Shown here: positions 31,581 through 39,731 of the stretch, piece by piece
Numbering within the stretch: the first letter of the stretch is position 1
How the letters are laid out: every line of letters begins with the position of its first letter
Assembly: GCA_003003615.1 (NCBI GenBank)
Contig: PVWD01000012.1
Coordinates: forward strand, 1 to 47,658
Direction of reading: 5' to 3'
Length of the DNA: 47,658 nucleotides
From: a filamentous cyanobacterium CCP2
GTDB lineage: Bacteria; Cyanobacteriota; Cyanobacteriia; Elainellales; Elainellaceae
Position numbers and translations under genes: made by a program
The notes under the pieces: generated by a model
Databases searched by the model: none
Seen by the model: the letters and a program-made list of their open reading frames with translations, nothing else
Told to the model about the DNA's origin: nothing

Positions 31581-32753
31581 ATGGTTATGAGCAAAACACT
31601 CCAGCAAATCGATCGGGATTTAATTCACCTGTTACGCGAACGGATTGCCCTTCTAAAAACCTCTACCCCTCCCCCAGTGGATGAACAACTAGACCACGTT
31701 CGTTCGTTATTGGCGGATGCAAATATTTCTGAATTCACCTGGCAAACGCTGCTGGTTAACTGCATGGCAGCCCTCGCCACATCCCCCTCTCTTGCAATGC
31801 AAATGCAGTCGGAAAGTCGCAAAATTACCATTGTGGGCGGACGGGGAGCAATGGGACGGTTTTGGGTCGATCGTCTAACGGCGGCTGGCCATGCGGTGAG
31901 CGTTTTAGAATATGACGGCTGGAATGAAGCTGATTCTCTGCTGGGTAATGCTGACTTGGTACTCATCGCAGTGCCGCTAAAAAGTATGGTTCCCGTCATT
32001 CGCCGAGTCGCGCCTTACCTCTCGCCCCAAACGATTCTGGCAGATATTGCCAGTACCAAAACCGAGGTTATGCAGGCGATGCTGGATAGCCATACGGGGC
32101 CAGTGGTTGCCTTGCATCCCATGTTTGGCCCAGGAGGAACTTCATTTTTAGGGCAGAAGGTCGTCGTTTGCCCCGGACGCTATCTGCCCCAATCTCAGTG
32201 GCTCCTGGATGCGATTGAAATGGATGGTGGCACGCTGATTACCTGCACCCCTGAAGAACACGATGCCATGATGGTGGCGGTTCAGGCAATTCGCTTCTTT
32301 TCTAACTTTAGTTTGGGCACTTTTTACGCCAAGGAAGGGGTAGACATTGAGCGGAGTTTTGAATTTTCCAGCCCGCTGTATCGATCGGAGATTAACACCA
32401 TCAGCCGTTTGGTAGCGCAAGATGCAGCCCTCTATGTCGATATTCTGCTGGCTTCCCCAGAGCGGTGTGAAGCGATCGGGCGATTAGTGGATACCTATGC
32501 CCATCTGGCGGATCTACTCAATCAGGGCGATCGGGCCGCTCTGATTGCAGAATTTGAAAAGACGCGCCAATCATTTCAGGCTGGAGCAGGGCGATCGTTA
32601 AGTGAAAGCAACTACATGTTAAACAATCTCAGTTCGTTTTTGGCAGCGAAAACGGTTGAAGCCGCTATTGCAAACACACCATCGCCATTACAACTAGACT
32701 TGCAGCCAGAATTACAGCCCCAAGCTCTGCTATCCCTTGATGCAGCCGCTTAG
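31581..32753 (+). CDS. tyrA: TyrA-type prephenate dehydrogenase with short chorismate-mutase-like N-terminus, 390 aa
   Basis: This gene resembles E. coli T-protein rather than the short arogenate dehydrogenase usual in cyanobacteria. Residues 4-26 (LQQIDRDLIHLLRERIALLK) copy the first helix of an AroQ chorismate mutase, but the Lys/Asp/Arg/Glu-bearing helix that completes the active site is not visible, so mutase activity is doubtful. The NAD-binding loop GGRGAMG lies at 86-92. Dehydrogenase motifs are ADIASTKTEVM, VALHPMFGPGGTSFLG and EEHDAMMVAVQAIRFF. The expected product is 4-hydroxyphenylpyruvate, the substrate of the adjacent HPPD. It starts 151 bp after hppD. A second, housekeeping TyrA would be expected elsewhere. 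Confidence 0.9.
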   Translation: MVMSKTLQQIDRDLIHLLRERIALLKTSTPPPVDEQLDHVRSLLADANISEFTWQTLLVNCMAALATSPSLAMQMQSESRKITIVGGRGAMGRFWVDRLTAAGHAVSVLEYDGWNEADSLLGNADLVLIAVPLKSMVPVIRRVAPYLSPQTILADIASTKTEVMQAMLDSHTGPVVALHPMFGPGGTSFLGQKVVVCPGRYLPQSQWLLDAIEMDGGTLITCTPEEHDAMMVAVQAIRFFSNFSLGTFYAKEGVDIERSFEFSSPLYRSEINTISRLVAQDAALYVDILLASPERCEAIGRLVDTYAHLADLLNQGDRAALIAEFEKTRQSFQAGAGRSLSESNYMLNNLSSFLAAKTVEAAIANTPSPLQLDLQPELQPQALLSLDAAA

Positions 32754-32791
32754 ATGGCATCGATCAAAACGAGATTGAACAATTTTCTTAG

Positions 32792-32814
32792 GGGGTGGGC
32801 ATGACCTACCCCTT
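32792..32814 (+). terminator. Hairpin downstream of tyrA
   Basis: GGGGTGGG (32792-32799) pairs with CCTACCCC (32805-32812, one G-T pair) over a CATGA loop, then TT. It lies 39 bp after the tyrA stop, a reasonable position for an operon end. Confidence 0.45.
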
Positions 32815-32910
32815 CATTGACAGCGATCGAACGGTGTGGGAAAGAACGATTTATACAAATTAAGAAATTATACAAGTTAAGAAAATGATGGGGTAACAAT
32901 GGGGTAACTT

Positions 32911-32966
32911 GTAGCGCAAACATCTTGCCTGTTGAGTCTGCGCGGGAAAGATGCCCATCCCAAAAG
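32911..32966 (+). repeat. Dispersed palindromic repeat, compact form
   Basis: GTAGCGCAAACATCTTGCCT (arm A) and CGCGGGAAAGATGCCCATCC (arm B) are separated only by GTTGAGTCTG, so the two arms form a tight hairpin. The reverse-orientation copy at 43810-43867 has the same layout. Confidence 0.8.
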
Positions 32967-33096
32967 ACAACTACTCGATTATTTTTTGAACTTCCATCAA
33001 TGGGTTTGAGCTAGTAGCCCCTAATGGCTTGCAAGGCAGGCGTGAAGACTGGTGCAAGATCTGAGTTCACAGAATGAATCGGTTTACAGACATAGG

Positions 33097-33187
33097 CAGG
33101 ACTTACGCAAAACCTTCAATTGTAGGGTGGGCACTGCCCACCTTACGCTAAATCTGGAGGTATGAAACAGAGCTTGCGTAAGTCCTG
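33097..33187. mobile_element. MITE copy 1, 91 bp, 14-bp terminal inverted repeats, 5-bp target duplication
   Basis: CAGGACTTACGCAA (33097-33110) and TTGCGTAAGTCCTG (33174-33187) are perfect inverted repeats. ATAGG directly flanks both ends (33092-33096 and 33188-33192), as a target-site duplication would. The interior holds GGGTGGGCACTGCCCACC, itself a palindrome, and no reading frame. It is non-autonomous. The gap 32754-33299 otherwise holds a terminator and a palindromic repeat. Confidence 0.8.
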
Positions 33188-33299
33188 ATAGGTTCACAGA
33201 TATAGGTTCACAATTTCTACATATTTTTTCCTTATTCTGAAAGTGGTTCATTTCAGTTGTCCCAATCATGGATAAATGACTCAGTTAAGGAGAATGGTA

Positions 33300-33497
33300 A
33301 TGGACTGTCCCTACTGCGCCGATCGCCTGATTCGTCACATTCAGTACCAGAAAATGTATTGGTTCTGTCGGACGTGTTGGCAACCCATTTTGCTGCTCGA
33401 AGTTGAATCGGACGTTTCGCCTTTGACCCATTCAACAGATGCAGTTTATTCAGGTCATTGTGATGTTCACTCATCCCATCATTTAGTGCCCCAATGA
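33300..33497 (+). CDS. Small zinc-ribbon protein, 65 aa
   Basis: The protein begins MDCPYCADRLIRHIQ and continues YWFCRTCWQPILLLEVE, giving two CxxC pairs about 22 residues apart, a zinc-ribbon pattern. The C-terminal third is His/Ser-rich (SGHCDVHSSHHLVPQ) and may bind metal or be disordered. ATG at 33300 is preferred over 33276 because AAGGAG lies at 33287-33292. A MITE ends 110 bp upstream. No operon partner is certain. Its two-knuckle design resembles the 62-residue zinc ribbon at 24598, but the sequences are not close copies. Confidence 0.7.
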   Translation: MDCPYCADRLIRHIQYQKMYWFCRTCWQPILLLEVESDVSPLTHSTDAVYSGHCDVHSSHHLVPQ

Positions 33498-33629
33498 TCC
33501 ATCTGGCTGTTAATTCAACGATTCATGTGAACGCAGCATGCCATGCTTCATACAAATTGAAAATGCAAATTAAACTGCCTGAAATCATGGACTTTCAATG
33601 AGTTGCTGTCAAATACCGCTTTTTTAAAA

Positions 33630-34058
33630 ATGGATAATATTAACGTTGAAGACTTTGAACTCTACGTCAGTTGGGCGGTCAGCATCCTGCAAACACAGGA
33701 TTACAACGTAATTCGAGAGTTTCAACAGGAAGCCAAGCTGCATCTGACCCAGGAAGGCTTAACAAACGTTCTAGTATCCGCATTGCATTACCTTGCTGAT
33801 GCCGACTCAGAAACCTTTCAGTGGGCACTGCACAACTACGATCCACATTTTTATGTCGAGATTCGCCGCAGAACCGTGATTGCGATCGCCCATTATCTCA
33901 TTCATCAAGGTTTTATACCCGGAAAAGATTTTAGCAGCATTCCTGTGGGCGGGTTGCTCGTTAACCCAGCAGCCAGAAACGCCCTAAAGCAATATACTTC
34001 CTCCACTTTTAGCCTTTTTTTGCTACGAGAAATTCTGCATACTTTCAAGCAGGTTTAA
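33630..34058 (+). CDS. Conserved-looking hypothetical protein, 142 aa
   Basis: No family is recognised. The start ATG at 33630 (MDNINVEDFELYVSWAVSIL) is preferred over an upstream TTG at 33603. The product is predicted mainly helical: SWAVSILQTQDYNVIREFQQ, EGLTNVLVSALHYLADADSE, FYVEIRRRTVIAIAHYLIHQ, and a closing STFSLFLLREILHTFKQV. A short loop PVGGLLVNPAARNAL lies near the end. Codon use and composition look like a normal gene. There is no signal peptide. It sits between two MITE copies, so its boundaries may have been shaped by transposition. Confidence 0.6.
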   Translation: MDNINVEDFELYVSWAVSILQTQDYNVIREFQQEAKLHLTQEGLTNVLVSALHYLADADSETFQWALHNYDPHFYVEIRRRTVIAIAHYLIHQGFIPGKDFSSIPVGGLLVNPAARNALKQYTSSTFSLFLLREILHTFKQV

Positions 34059-34094
34059 TGCCTCGTTGATTCAGTGGAGAATTTTAATTAAGGT

Positions 34095-34180
34095 TAGGGC
34101 TTACGCAAAACCCTCATTTGTAGGCACTGCCCACCTTACGCTAGAGCGGGAGGTATGAAACAGTGCTTGCGTAAGTCCTG
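34095..34180. mobile_element. MITE copy 2, 86 bp
   Basis: TAGGGCTTACGCAA (34095-34108, two changes from copy 1) and TTGCGTAAGTCCTG (34167-34180) are the terminal inverted repeats. The flanks AAGGT and AAGGG form a near-perfect 5-bp duplication. The interior shares TTGTAGG..CACTGCCCACCTTACGCTA with copy 1. It lies between the hypothetical gene (ends 34058) and the ABC transporter gene (ends 34224). Confidence 0.75.
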
Positions 34181-34223
34181 AAGGGAAAAACCTGGCAGTT
34201 GGAACTTGCAAGCAGAAAACCAT

Positions 34224-35009
34224 CTAGAGAATCTGCGAGAGGAACTTCTTGGTGCGCTCTTCTTGCGGGTTGTTGAAAAATGCTTCAGGGGTTCCTTCTT
34301 CCACCAACAGCCCGTCTGCCATTAACACCACCCGATCGGCAACCTCACGGGCAAACCCAACTTCGTGCGTGACGCAGACCATTGTTATTCCTGATTTAGC
34401 CAGAGAGCGCATCACATCAAGCACTTCCCGCACCATCTCCGGGTCAAGAGCTGACGTGGGTTCATCAAACAGCATAATTTTGGGCTGCATGGCCAGGGCC
34501 CGGGCGATCGCCACTCGCTGCTGCTGTCCGCCAGAAAGCTGTCCTGGATATTTGTGAGCCTGTTCCAAAATACCAACCCGCTCTAGAAGCTGCATGGCCA
34601 CCTCTTCGGCTTTTGCCTTCGTCCAGCGACGCACCCAAATCGGAGACAACGTAATATTCTTCAGCACCGTCAAATGGGGAAACAGATTAAACTGCTGAAA
34701 CACCATTCCCACTTCCCGGCGAACCGTTTCAATGTTTTTTAAGTCATGGGAAAGCCGAATCCCGTCAATGACGATATTGCCTTTTTGGTAGCTCTCTAGC
34801 GCATTAAAGGTACGAATAAATGTAGACTTACCTGACCCAGATGGCCCCATGATAACCACCACCTCTCCCTTTTGCACCGTCAGGCTAACCCCTCGCAAAA
34901 CGTGAAAATTATTGTCGTACCACTTCTCCACGTTCTCTGCAATAATCATCGGTTCAGAGCGAACTTCAGATAGCGCATCAGTTGAAGGTTCCGCATGAAA
35001 TTGTGTCAT
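34224..35009 (-). CDS. aapP: Polar amino-acid ABC transporter ATPase, 261 aa
   Basis: The ATP-hydrolysing subunit of a polar amino-acid importer of the GlnQ/AapP group; in Anabaena the analogous role belongs to BgtA. Visible motifs are Walker [11 protein letters not shown]-loop [18 protein letters not shown] signature [16 protein letters not shown], Walker [15 protein letters not shown] and H-loop VTHEVGFA. It is the last gene of the minus-strand operon, after the two permeases (spacing 158 bp to the permease before it). A 20-residue N-terminal extension precedes the usual start ([11 protein letters not shown]), so an internal start near residue 21 is possible. Confidence 0.93.
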   Translation of the reverse strand: MTQFHAEPSTDALSEVRSEPMIIAENVEKWYDNNFHVLRGVSLTVQKGEVVVIMGPSGSGKSTFIRTFNALESYQKGNIVIDGIRLSHDLKNIETVRREVGMVFQQFNLFPHLTVLKNITLSPIWVRRWTKAKAEEVAMQLLERVGILEQAHKYPGQLSGGQQQRVAIARALAMQPKIMLFDEPTSALDPEMVREVLDVMRSLAKSGITMVCVTHEVGFAREVADRVVLMADGLLVEEGTPEAFFNNPQEERTKKFLSQIL

Positions 35010-35167
35010 TGTTCGTGATTCTCCCAGATTGACTCAATCATATCTTGTTGACCATTGGCGTTCTGTATCAGAATGTTGCACCCTGAAGGCTCAACTTATT
35101 TTTACGGCTCGGTTTCTGCGCTTCGTGATTAGAAAATGCATCCCTGCTGCAACCACTCTGCCAAAGT

Positions 35168-36382
35168 TTAGTGCCCCGTATTGAGTTGACGCTCTAGCCT
35201 GCGGCTGCCCCAGGACATGGCATAGCAAAACAGCCAGTAAATAATGCCGATAAACGTATAGGCTTCCCAATACCGACCAATGAACTGCGGATTGGCCAAA
35301 ATCGATCGCGTGATGCCCAACAGGTCAATAATGCCGACGATCGATAAAAGCGTTGTATCTTGAAACAAACTGATAAATTGCCCGACGATCGCCGGAATTG
35401 AAATTTTTAACGCCTGCGGTAGCACAATCAATGAAGTGACCAGCAAGGGATTTAGCCCCAACGCATTTGCCGCCTCGGTTTGCCCCTTAGGAATGGCTTG
35501 CAATCCTCCCCGCACATTTTCCGCGAGGTAGGCCGAACTGAATAGCGTTAACCCAATAATTCCTCGCAAAATGTTGTCTGGTCTTACTCCCTGTGGCAAA
35601 AACAACGGAATCATATTTTGCCCAATGAACAGAATGGCAATCAGAGGGATACCGCGAATGATTTCAATATAAAGAATGGAAAGCCATCGAACCACCGGCA
35701 ATGAACTTTGTCGGCCCAGTGCCAATGCCACACCCAACGGAAAACACAGCACAATACTCACCACTGACATGAACACGGTCAGCAGTAAGCCGCCCCATAA
35801 ACTTGTGGAAACGGTGGGCAAGCCAAAGCCGCCAGCAATCAGCCACAGCACTACAAAAAACGACAAAAACCAGACAAACGGCAACCATTGCCCAACAACA
35901 GGTTTTGCCCTGCCAATTTTTTTTCCGATCCAAGCACTGCCGAGCAGCAAAGCCTCAATTCCTAACAGCACCAGCCGATAGGGTAAAGGAGTTGGTAAGA
36001 GAACAGTAATGACCGCAACGATCGCCACCCCAATCAGCACATTCCGGTCAAATAGCTTAGGCACATTCCTGACTAAAACGCCCCAAGTTAAGCCCGACAG
36101 AGCAGCAATTAAGCCTAAAACCGTAAACAATCGCCAAAACTGAGCGGCGGGGTAGCGTCCGGCAAAGTACAGCGACCAGTTTGCTGGAACGACCTGCCAC
36201 TGAGCAGTTGTGGTTGCCCAACCTAAAAAGCTAACCAAAAGGTTGAGCAGTGTTGTCAAAATAATGACCGTCAGCAGGCTATTGAGCCAGTTGCTAAACA
36301 GGTTTTTTCGCATCCAGGCGATCGGCCCAACCTGAGTGATGGGGGGAGCATTAGAGGAAGAAGGGGGGAGCGTCGTTGTCAT
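35168..36382 (-). CDS. aapM: Polar amino-acid ABC transporter permease, AapM/NatH-like, 404 aa
   Basis: An inner-membrane permease of the polar amino-acid family. A long N-terminal multi-helix region (about residues 25-220) precedes the standard permease half, where the EAA-like loop reads LAENVRGGLQAIPKGQTEAA and then NALGLNPLL. The size of about 400 residues, much larger than GlnP, is typical of AapM or NatH. ATG 36382 is used because the open frame before it starts from TTG (36397). It lies 49 bp after the AapQ-like gene. It forms a heterodimer with that product and pairs with the downstream ATPase. Confidence 0.9.
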   Translation of the reverse strand: MTTTLPPSSSNAPPITQVGPIAWMRKNLFSNWLNSLLTVIILTTLLNLLVSFLGWATTTAQWQVVPANWSLYFAGRYPAAQFWRLFTVLGLIAALSGLTWGVLVRNVPKLFDRNVLIGVAIVAVITVLLPTPLPYRLVLLGIEALLLGSAWIGKKIGRAKPVVGQWLPFVWFLSFFVVLWLIAGGFGLPTVSTSLWGGLLLTVFMSVVSIVLCFPLGVALALGRQSSLPVVRWLSILYIEIIRGIPLIAILFIGQNMIPLFLPQGVRPDNILRGIIGLTLFSSAYLAENVRGGLQAIPKGQTEAANALGLNPLLVTSLIVLPQALKISIPAIVGQFISLFQDTTLLSIVGIIDLLGITRSILANPQFIGRYWEAYTFIGIIYWLFCYAMSWGSRRLERQLNTGH

Positions 36383-36431
36383 GGGAAGGAAAGACAAGTT
36401 TTGGCAGAATATGAGTGAAAAAGTGGGAAAG

Positions 36432-37643
36432 TCAGCGTTCTTTAATTTGAACGGTGCGGTTGAGGGTATTCATTAAGACGGAAATGACCAGGTTAATAAC
36501 GAGGTAGGTAATGGCAATTAAAGTCATCACCTCTACGGCGCGACCCGATTGATTGAGGGCAGTGGTGGCAGATGAAAAAATGTCAGGATAGCCGATCGCC
36601 AGTGCCAAACTAGAGTTTTTGGCCAAATTCATGTACTGACTGTTGAGGGCAGGAATAATCACCCGTAGGGCCTGGGGAAAAACAACGAGCTGCATAACCA
36701 AACCCGATCGTAACCCTAACGCTTTGGCCGCCTCCCATTGCCCCTTGGACACTGCCTGAATTCCGGCTCGGACAATTTCTGCAATAAATGCCCCCGTATA
36801 GAAGACCAGGGCAGACAACACGGCTGTGTATTCCAATGACAAACGCAAACCGCCCTCAGGTTCACCGACCTGGTTTAGCTGGGGAACTTGCCAACCCAAG
36901 CCAACCACAAGAAGCAGTAAGCCCACAGCACCCAAAACGCCCATCGCGATCAGTTGAGGCTTGCCAGAGGTGCCCTGTTCTTCCATCAGCTTGAGTCGCC
37001 ACCGCCAGAGCAGCACTGCCGTAACGAGCGCAGCAATCAGCAAAACCAGCGAGACAAACGAGGTAGCAGTATTGGCGGGCCAGGGGATCGCAATGCCCCG
37101 ACGGCTGGTAAACGCCAGACCAAATAATACATCGTTGGGTTGGTTGGTTCCTGGGGGAGGGGCTGACAGGGTATAGTACACCCCAAAGTACCAGATAAAT
37201 AATTGCAGCAAGAGTGGAATATTTCTCACCAGTTCCACATAGACCTGGCTCAGTTTGCGCAGCAGCCAATTTTCTGAAAAGCTCGCAATTCCAGCGATGA
37301 CTCCTAGCACGGTCGTCAGGACAAACCCTACCAAAATCAGCCGCAGGGTATTGACCAGTCCCACAACGAAGGCCCAGTAGTACCGATCGTTTGGGGTATA
37401 GGGAATAAGGCTTTCCCCAATGTTGAACCCTGCTTCGTTGAACAAAAAAGAAAAGTTGAACTGCCGTCCCTGTTGCCGGAGGCTTTGGTTGAGGTTGCCC
37501 ATTAACACGGAAATCAGGACAACCACAAGAATCACGACAAGGGCTTGAACTGCAATTCGTAAAAATCGCGCATCCCGCCAGAAGGGAGTTTTCTCACGAT
37601 CGCTAAACTGAGTCATGGGTTTGTGAGTTTCTGTCAATTCCAT
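36432..37643 (-). CDS. aapQ: Polar amino-acid ABC transporter permease, AapQ/NatG-like, 403 aa
   Basis: The second permease of the importer. An N-terminal membrane segment (VQALVVILVVVLISVLMG) and a long loop lead into helices with VYVELVRNIPLLLQLFIWYF, which marks the AapQ/NatG type. The EAA loop is IAEIVRAGIQAVSKGQWEAA then KALGLRSGL. The C-terminus IALTYLVINL-like helices end NRTVQIKER. ATG 37643 and ATG 37616 are possible starts. A hairpin lies 8-38 nt before the start codon in the message and may limit its translation relative to the binding protein encoded upstream. Confidence 0.9.
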   Translation of the reverse strand: MELTETHKPMTQFSDREKTPFWRDARFLRIAVQALVVILVVVLISVLMGNLNQSLRQQGRQFNFSFLFNEAGFNIGESLIPYTPNDRYYWAFVVGLVNTLRLILVGFVLTTVLGVIAGIASFSENWLLRKLSQVYVELVRNIPLLLQLFIWYFGVYYTLSAPPPGTNQPNDVLFGLAFTSRRGIAIPWPANTATSFVSLVLLIAALVTAVLLWRWRLKLMEEQGTSGKPQLIAMGVLGAVGLLLLVVGLGWQVPQLNQVGEPEGGLRLSLEYTAVLSALVFYTGAFIAEIVRAGIQAVSKGQWEAAKALGLRSGLVMQLVVFPQALRVIIPALNSQYMNLAKNSSLALAIGYPDIFSSATTALNQSGRAVEVMTLIAITYLVINLVISVLMNTLNRTVQIKER

Positions 37644-37650
37644 TTAGAAT

Positions 37651-37681
37651 GCTGTAGGAACGTTGAATCTGTCCCTACAGC
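37651..37681 (-). promoter_or_regulatory. Intercistronic hairpin between aapJ and aapQ
   Basis: GCTGTAGGAAC (37651-37661) and GTCCCTACAGC (37671-37681) pair over 10 of 11 positions with a 9-nt loop. In the message it sits after the binding-protein gene and 8 nt before the permease start, where it could stabilise the upstream transcript or block the ribosome site. Confidence 0.5.
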
Positions 37682-37730
37682 CAAAGTTTGATTAATGAAT
37701 CACTACATCATTACAGCAGACTACGAATGT

Positions 37731-38813
37731 TTAACGGAACGGCGGAGAGTACATTAAACCACCCTCTGTCCAAAGCTGATTTTGGCCGCGATCGAGACCC
37801 AACTCGGAAGCTTCACCAACATTGCGATCGAAAATTTCGCCATAATTGCCAACGGACTCAATTACCTTCACCATGTAGTCATTTGGTAAACCCAACTGAG
37901 TTCCTAAATCACCTTCAACCCCCAGGAAACGACGAATTTCCGGGTTTTCGCTGCTCAGTTGTTCCTGCACGCTGTCTTGGGTAATGCCAAACTCTTCTGC
38001 CTGAATCAAGCCATACGTCACCCACTTCACCACGTCATACCACTTCGAGTCGTTGTTGATGGTGACAGGGCCCAACGGCTCTTTTGACATAACAACATCC
38101 AGCAGCACATGCTCATCAGGATTCGGCAGAGTTGTCCGACGGGCTGCCAATTGGGAACGGTCAGACGTGACCCCCTCACACCGTCCTTCCGCATAGGCGG
38201 CATAGGTAGCATCAGAATCCTGGAACTTAACCTCGTTGTACTGCACGCCCAATTCCCGCATCCGGTCTGCCAGGTTGAGTTCGGTTGTGGTTCCCGTTTC
38301 CACACAAACCGATCGCCCTTCAAAACCGCTCAGGTCAGTAATACCGCTATCTGTACGCACCATCATCCCTTGACCATCAAAGAAAGTTGTAGGTGCAAAC
38401 TCCAGACCATTTCCTCCCACAGCATCACGGCTCGTTGTCCAGGTGGTGTTGCGGGAAAGCATGTCTACCTCACCCCCAACCACCGCCGTAAACCGCTCCG
38501 TTGAGTCTAGATTTCGGTACTCTACTTGGTCTGGGTCGCCAAACAAAGCAGCGGATACCGCCCTACAAACATCAACATCCAAACCGGAATATTCACCTGT
38601 AGAATCCACGAAGCTAAAGCCAGGAATACTACCCTCAACCCCGCAGATCAAAGTCCCACGCGAGAGAATCGTATCTAGACGGCTTGTAGCTGCACTGCTT
38701 GCTGTTGTTGTACCCTCTGCACCCCCATCGGCAGAACCGCTTGGAGCGGGAGAACAAGCTGCCAAAGCTGCTATAGAAAGCGATGCTGCCAGTAGAAAAC
38801 GCCACTTTCGCAT
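37731..38813 (-). CDS. aapJ: Amino-acid ABC transporter substrate-binding lipoprotein, AapJ/NatF-like, 360 aa
   Basis: The periplasmic solute receptor that delivers amino acids to the two permeases. The start at 38813 (MRKWRFLLAASLSIAALAAC) gives a textbook lipobox, LAAC, so the protein should be membrane-anchored; the open frame back to 38891 is not natural. The family 3 solute-binding signature appears in LICGVEGSIPGFSFVD, SGLDVDVCRAVSAALFG and VCVETGTTTELNLADRM. The Ser/Gly-rich linker after the Cys is usual. It is the first gene of the operon, upstream of aapQ, aapM and aapP. The specificity could be broad, for acidic or neutral polar amino acids. Confidence 0.92.
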   Translation of the reverse strand: MRKWRFLLAASLSIAALAACSPAPSGSADGGAEGTTTASSAATSRLDTILSRGTLICGVEGSIPGFSFVDSTGEYSGLDVDVCRAVSAALFGDPDQVEYRNLDSTERFTAVVGGEVDMLSRNTTWTTSRDAVGGNGLEFAPTTFFDGQGMMVRTDSGITDLSGFEGRSVCVETGTTTELNLADRMRELGVQYNEVKFQDSDATYAAYAEGRCEGVTSDRSQLAARRTTLPNPDEHVLLDVVMSKEPLGPVTINNDSKWYDVVKWVTYGLIQAEEFGITQDSVQEQLSSENPEIRRFLGVEGDLGTQLGLPNDYMVKVIESVGNYGEIFDRNVGEASELGLDRGQNQLWTEGGLMYSPPFR

Positions 38814-39072
38814 AGTAATCGCACTCACTCCTTCGATGAATAAAAATGTCACCCAAACAGGGCGTAGTTGCCTTAAAAAGAGCAGATGCACATATCACAG
38901 TTGCACATTCTGCCGTTAAAACCAGTCCACTCGCAGTTGCACAGGTAAACAAATGGGCGCATTCCTAATCAAGAGGGCAACCGTCATCAGAGTTTCCGAC
39001 TATCTGACCTTACCCCCATCAACGCCTTTATTTTTGCTACATTAACCTTCTCGCGGTTCATGCTTTATTTTT

Positions 39073-39086
39073 GTATCAAAACTTAC
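39073..39086. promoter_or_regulatory. NtcA-consensus site upstream of the amino-acid transporter operon
   Basis: GTA-TCAAAACT-TAC is an exact GTA-N8-TAC, the consensus for the cyanobacterial nitrogen regulator NtcA, 260 bp upstream of aapJ. A -10-like TAATGT lies about 28 nt on, longer than the usual 20-24, so the match is suggestive only. Confidence 0.4.
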
Positions 39087-39302
39087 AAGTTCCGATCGAA
39101 TCTATCGAGGGGCAGTTGACAGAATGAAGGGAATGTCAACAGCAAGCTGGGTAGGGTGATCGGGAGTCATTTGCAGTTGCTGAATAGAGCTTGCCTGCTC
39201 AAACCACGGTTTGTGCAGGTTTTGGTTTAACTCTTTTAGAAGTCTGGGCTGGTTTTGGTAAGTTTGAGGAAGTTAGGGCAATTTTTAGCAGCGGTACATT
39301 AT

Positions 39303-39366
39303 CCTGAAAAACAATCAACCTGAAGAACAATCAACCTGAAGAACAATCAGCCTGAAGAACAATATC
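39303..39366. repeat. 16-bp tandem repeat, 4 copies
   Basis: CCTGAAGAACAATCAA (with small changes) repeats four times with exact 16-bp spacing, just after the stop codon of the small gene ending at 39375. The remaining parts of the 38814-39374 gap show an NtcA-like site and no gene. Confidence 0.85.
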
Positions 39367-39374
39367 CGGCAATA

Positions 39375-39596
39375 TTAGCAAGAAGGATGACGTTCTTCAG
39401 CGAGATCGCGGATCAGAGGGAGCCGCGTTTGAATATAGGCAGACAAAAGATTCGTTTCGTCATGATTTAAGGGACGCTCCGAACGGACTTGCCGCAGTAG
39501 CCATTGTTCCAGTCCTTTATCATCCAGGGTCAGAGGAATGTAGGACTGCGTTGACTCGACTAATGACCAGAATTGCCGTAGCATTATCGGACTCAT
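39375..39596 (-). CDS. Small hypothetical protein, 73 aa
   Basis: Function unknown. GGAGG lies close upstream of the ATG at 39596, a strong ribosome site, which makes this a likely real gene. The product is helical and charged: MLRQFWSLVESTQSYIPLTL, then LDDKGLEQWLLRQVRSERPL, then TNLLSAYIQTRLPLIRDLAE, and a terminal RHPSC. No signal peptide or membrane segment is present. It reads like the small soluble proteins of unknown function frequent in cyanobacterial genomes. A 16-bp tandem array follows its stop codon. Confidence 0.7.
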   Translation of the reverse strand: MSPIMLRQFWSLVESTQSYIPLTLDDKGLEQWLLRQVRSERPLNHDETNLLSAYIQTRLPLIRDLAEERHPSC

Positions 39597-39731
39597 GGCA
39601 ACCTCCGCTTAATCTTTTTTTAAGACTTTTCCAGTGTACCTGAATAGACCATTTAGCAGAAATGGCTCCACATAAGATGACACAAGAGTTACAAATTTCG
39701 TAATAAAGCGATGAATAACTTGATAGTGGCT

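Noticed and set aside
34249-37176. Plus-strand frames opposite the ABC transporter genes
   Set aside because: Antisense to strongly conserved transporter proteins, with no ribosome sites or family patterns.
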